Position numbers and translations under genes: made by a program. From Acidobacteriota bacterium (GTDB lineage: Bacteria; Acidobacteriota; Thermoanaerobaculia; UBA5066), in contig RHKY01000004.1 in the NCBI GenBank assembly GCA_008363385.1, positions 62,001-126,000 on the forward strand: a stretch of DNA of 64,000 nucleotides, read 5' to 3'. This document shows, one piece after another, positions 61,580 to 64,000 of this stretch. Every line of letters begins with the position of its first letter. Positions within the stretch are counted from its first letter, which is position 1. The notes under the pieces are model-generated. The model saw only the letters and a program-made list of their open reading frames with translations. It did no database searches and was not told the origin of the DNA.

Positions 61580-61608
61580 TTGACACCCTGCCCCTGCCGA
61601 CCTACCTT
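61580..61608 (+). promoter_or_regulatory. Sigma-70 promoter of the haem-kinase operon
   Basis: A perfect TTGACA (61580-61585), a 17-base spacer and TACCTT (61603-61608) lie just before the ribosome site GGAGGGG and GTG 61626. This is the clearest -35 box in the window. Confidence 0.75.
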
Positions 61609-61625
61609 GGCGGCCGGAGGGGAGC

Positions 61626-63293
61626 GTGTCCCAGACGGTCGAGGAATCGCCCGCGAACGGCGCGGCGCCCGCCGCCCACGAGCCTCCCCCCACCCCTCCG
61701 GCCGACCTGAGGCACCGCCTCGGCCTGAAGATCGCGGCGGCGATCGTCCTGGTCGCCGTCGCCACCGTCGCGGCCTTGATCTACGTCTTCCTCGAGGCCC
61801 AGCGCTCGAGCCTGATGGCCGCCTTCACGAGGGGGGCCGCGCGGATCTCGGACACGATCCGCACCTCCACCCGCGACCAGATGCTCGCGGCCCGCAAGGA
61901 GGGCGCGTACCGGGTGATGCAGTCGATCGGCAGCCAGAGCTGGATCGACTGGGTGAGGATCTTCAACAAGGAGGGGCGGGTCACCTTCTCGACGACGCCC
62001 GGCGAGACCGGGACGATGGTCGACAAGAAGGCCGAGTCCTGCTACGCCTGCCACGCGGCGGGCAAGCCGCTCACCCGCCTCTCGCTCCCCTCGCGCGCCC
62101 GGGTCTACCGCGCCGGCGACCACCGGGTCCTGGCGATGGTCACCCCGATCTACAACGAGAAGACCTGCTCGGAGGCCGACTGCCACGTCCACCCCGCCTC
62201 GCAGCAGGTGCTCGGCGTCGTGGACGTGGCCCTGTCGCTCGCCGAGGTGGACGCCTCGCTGTCGCTCCTGGCCCGCCAGGCGGTCGGGATCGGGGGAGCG
62301 GCCGTCGTCCTCCTCGCCCTCCTCACGTTCTGGTCCGTCCGCCGCCTCGTCCTCCGCCCGGTCGCCGACCTGGTCGCCGCCACCGAGCGCGTCGGCCGCG
62401 GCCAGCTCGGGACGACGCTCACGGTCCGGGCCAACGACGAGCTGGGCTGGCTCTCCTCCTCCTTCAACCAGATGAGCGGGTCGCTCGAGCAGGCCCGGAA
62501 GGAGAACGAGGAGCTCCTCGAGAGCCTGGAGCGGAAGGTCGAGAAGCGGACCGAGCAGCTGAAGTCGGCCCAGAGCCGCCTCGTCCAGTCCGAGAAGCTC
62601 GCCTCGCTCGGGAAGCTCTCGGCCTCGATCGCCCACGAGATCAACAACCCGCTGGCGGGCATCCTGACGTTCGCCAAGCTCCTCGTGAAGACGCTCGACG
62701 CCGGCCCCCCGGACGAGAAGACGCGCGCGATGGCGGTGAAGAACCTCCGGCTGATCGAGCGCGAGACGGGCCGCTGCACGGCGATCGTGCGGAACCTCCT
62801 CGACTTCGCTCGCGAGCGGCCTCTGGACCTGAAGGCCATCGACCTGAGGGCCCCGCTCGAGGAGGCCCTCTCGCTCACGTCCCACCAGCTGGAGCTCTCG
62901 GGGGTGACGCTCGTCCGCGACCTCCCGGTGCCGGTCCCCGTCCGCGCCGACTTCGGCCAGATGCGGCAGTCGTTCGTCAACGTCCTGATCAACGCCGCCG
63001 ACGCGATGGGCAAGGGGGGGACCGTGACGGCGCGGGGCTGGGTGGACTCCGGGGCGCGGCGCGCGGCCGTCTCGATCGCCGACACCGGCCCCGGGATCTC
63101 GCCGGAGAACCTCGGGAAGATCTTCGACCCCTTCTTCACGACGAAGGAGATGGGGACGGGGCTCGGCCTGTCCGTCGTCTACGGCATCGTGGAGAAGCAC
63201 GGGGGGACCCTCGACGTGGAGAGCGAGGTAGGCCGCGGCACGACGATGACCTTCCGCTTCCCCCTGGCCGACGAGCGGGAGGACGGGGCCTGA
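61626..63293 (+). CDS. Sensor histidine kinase with a di-haem periplasmic domain
   Basis: The 555-residue kinase has a membrane helix (about 38-58), a periplasmic domain (about 60-215) with two c-type haem motifs, CYACH (Cys139-His143) and the rarer CX4CH form CSEADCH (Cys181-His187), a second helix (about 220-240), HAMP, a coiled coil, 'SIAHEINNPLAG' with phosphoacceptor His337, and a HATPase domain. It should sense redox state, NO, CO or O2 through covalent haem. The GTG at 61626 has a strong ribosome site. The NtrC-type regulator at the window end is its likely partner. Confidence 0.9.
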   Translation: MSQTVEESPANGAAPAAHEPPPTPPADLRHRLGLKIAAAIVLVAVATVAALIYVFLEAQRSSLMAAFTRGAARISDTIRTSTRDQMLAARKEGAYRVMQSIGSQSWIDWVRIFNKEGRVTFSTTPGETGTMVDKKAESCYACHAAGKPLTRLSLPSRARVYRAGDHRVLAMVTPIYNEKTCSEADCHVHPASQQVLGVVDVALSLAEVDASLSLLARQAVGIGGAAVVLLALLTFWSVRRLVLRPVADLVAATERVGRGQLGTTLTVRANDELGWLSSSFNQMSGSLEQARKENEELLESLERKVEKRTEQLKSAQSRLVQSEKLASLGKLSASIAHEINNPLAGILTFAKLLVKTLDAGPPDEKTRAMAVKNLRLIERETGRCTAIVRNLLDFARERPLDLKAIDLRAPLEEALSLTSHQLELSGVTLVRDLPVPVPVRADFGQMRQSFVNVLINAADAMGKGGTVTARGWVDSGARRAAVSIADTGPGISPENLGKIFDPFFTTKEMGTGLGLSVVYGIVEKHGGTLDVESEVGRGTTMTFRFPLADEREDGA

Positions 63294-63296
63294 GGC

Positions 63297-63854
63297 GTGG
63301 GCTCGATCGCGCTCTGGTGGATCGGCGCCGCGGGAGCGGACCCGGCCCTCCTCTCCGGCGTCCGGGGGCACCTGGCGGAGGAGTACGGGCTGCCGGCGGT
63401 CGACCACGAGTCCGCCGAGCGCCCGCGCGGGGTCTTCGACGCGCGGCGCGGCCAGCACTCCTCGACGAAGATCCTGGAGTGGCTCGTCGAGCGCGTCCCG
63501 GCCGGGGCGGTGAGGGTCCTGGCCGTCACGGACGCCGACCTCTTCATCCCGATCCTGACGTTCGTCTTCGGCGAGGCCCAGCTGCGCGGGGCGGCCGCGG
63601 TCGTCTCGACGGCCCGGCTGGGCGACCCCGGCCCGTTCGCCCCGGACCCGCGCCGGCTCCAGTCGAGGCTTTCCAAGGAGTGCGTCCACGAGCTCGGGCA
63701 CACGTTCGGCCTGACCCACTGCCGGACGCCCCGGTGCGTCATGGGGCGCTCCGCGAGCCTCGTGGACGTGGACGAGAAGTCCCCGCACCTCTGCGAAGCC
63801 TGCCACTCGCGGTACCGGTCCCTCACGGTCCACAATGGAGCGCGCGATGAGTAA
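63297..63854 (+). CDS. amzA: Archaemetzincin
   Basis: The 185-residue putative zinc protease has the full archaemetzincin motif: HELGHTFGLTHC (His131 first), then CVM after four residues, and CEAC about 17 residues later, i.e. one catalytic zinc plus a Cys4 structural zinc. The length is usual for the family. It starts at GTG 63297, three bases after the kinase stop, and overlaps the regulator gene by 8 bases, so it is made together with the two-component pair. Its biological role is unknown in any organism I can name. Confidence 0.92.
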   Translation: MGSIALWWIGAAGADPALLSGVRGHLAEEYGLPAVDHESAERPRGVFDARRGQHSSTKILEWLVERVPAGAVRVLAVTDADLFIPILTFVFGEAQLRGAAAVVSTARLGDPGPFAPDPRRLQSRLSKECVHELGHTFGLTHCRTPRCVMGRSASLVDVDEKSPHLCEACHSRYRSLTVHNGARDE

Positions 63855-64000
63855 GAAGAGCACCCGGATCCTGGTGGTCGACGACGAGGAGATCGTCCGC
63901 GAGTCGCTGACGGCGTGGCTCGAGAAGGACGGCTACACGCTGGAGTCCGCCGAGGACGGGCCGACGGCCCTGAAGCTCCTGCGCGCCTCGACCTGGTCGA
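63847..64000 (+). CDS. NtrC-type response regulator, N-terminal part (cut by the window end)
   Basis: The first 51 codons read MSKKSTRILVVDDEEIVRES and continue through the first half of a receiver domain with the acidic pocket (DDE). The N-terminus is that of sigma-54-type regulators paired with NtrB-like kinases. The phosphoacceptor Asp, output domain and stop lie beyond the window. It overlaps the archaemetzincin gene by 8 bases. Confidence 0.85.
   Translation, partial: MSKKSTRILVVDDEEIVRESLTAWLEKDGYTLESAEDGPTALKLLRASTWS

Overview
The window is very GC-rich (third codon positions are almost all G or C), with GTG and TTG starts, many 4-base ATGA/GTGA gene overlaps and long antisense shadow frames. 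Its content fits a Gram-negative, dissimilatory, probably facultative or anaerobic soil or sediment bacterium: a TonB receptor, Tat-exported periplasmic hydrogenase, multihaem cytochromes, several sigma-54 activators, MacB/FtsX-type ABC cassettes, PEGA-domain Ser/Thr kinase and a secreted nuclease with dockerin-like repeats. An Acidobacteriota-like genome is my best guess; this is inferred from gene style, not from a marker gene. I found no rRNA, tRNA, CRISPR array or intact insertion sequence, and no gene-free stretch longer than about 300 bases.

Layout. 0-0.2 kb: 5' part of a TIR-domain gene. 0.5-7.6 kb: an ABC efflux operon (adaptor, ATPase, two permeases, sigma-54 regulator, kinase) that begins with a near-consensus sigma-54 promoter. 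7.7-10.3 kb: Spy/CpxP-like protein with an OmpR-type regulator and kinase. 10.3-15.7 kb: secreted nuclease, membrane transglutaminase and TMTC-like glycosyltransferase. 15.8-19.6 kb: nitrogen module (NifA-like activator, sigma-54 promoter, amtB, PII) and a DUF4342 gene. 19.7-25.7 kb: secreted protein plus M14 peptidase, a TPR gene remnant, CoA-transferase and alanine dehydrogenase. 25.9-31 kb: FHA-GAF kinase, GAPDH, SDR and a Vgb-like propeller. 31-38.8 kb: PEGA Ser/Thr kinase, divergent from a tightly coupled operon of nonahaem cytochrome, cytochrome b, M56 peptidase, small membrane protein and NarX/NarL-type pair. 38.8-40.2 kb: hypC facing hypBA. 40.3-44 kb: small enzymes, a Rieske protein and an SDR fused to a helical domain. 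44-47.6 kb: a TPP-riboswitch operon (TonB receptor, PnuC-type transporter, NadR-like kinase). 47.6-53.7 kb: hybOABCD-type uptake hydrogenase. 53.9-61.4 kb: small membrane protein, HExxH peptidase, OPT transporter, M16 peptidase and half-size TauE. 61.6-64 kb: di-haem sensor kinase, archaemetzincin and NtrC-type regulator (cut by the window end).

How the genes fit together. H2 oxidised in the periplasm would feed quinones through HybA/HybB; HypA/B/C and HybD mature the enzyme. The nonahaem cytochrome and cytochrome b form a second quinone-linked electron path under their own two-component system. Nitrogen uptake looks controlled by a sigma-54 activator encoded just upstream of amtB-PII. Vitamin B1 salvage is controlled by the riboswitch. 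Several promoters show a -10 hexamer only 6-7 bases before a GTG/ATG start, which suggests that leaderless transcripts are common in this organism.
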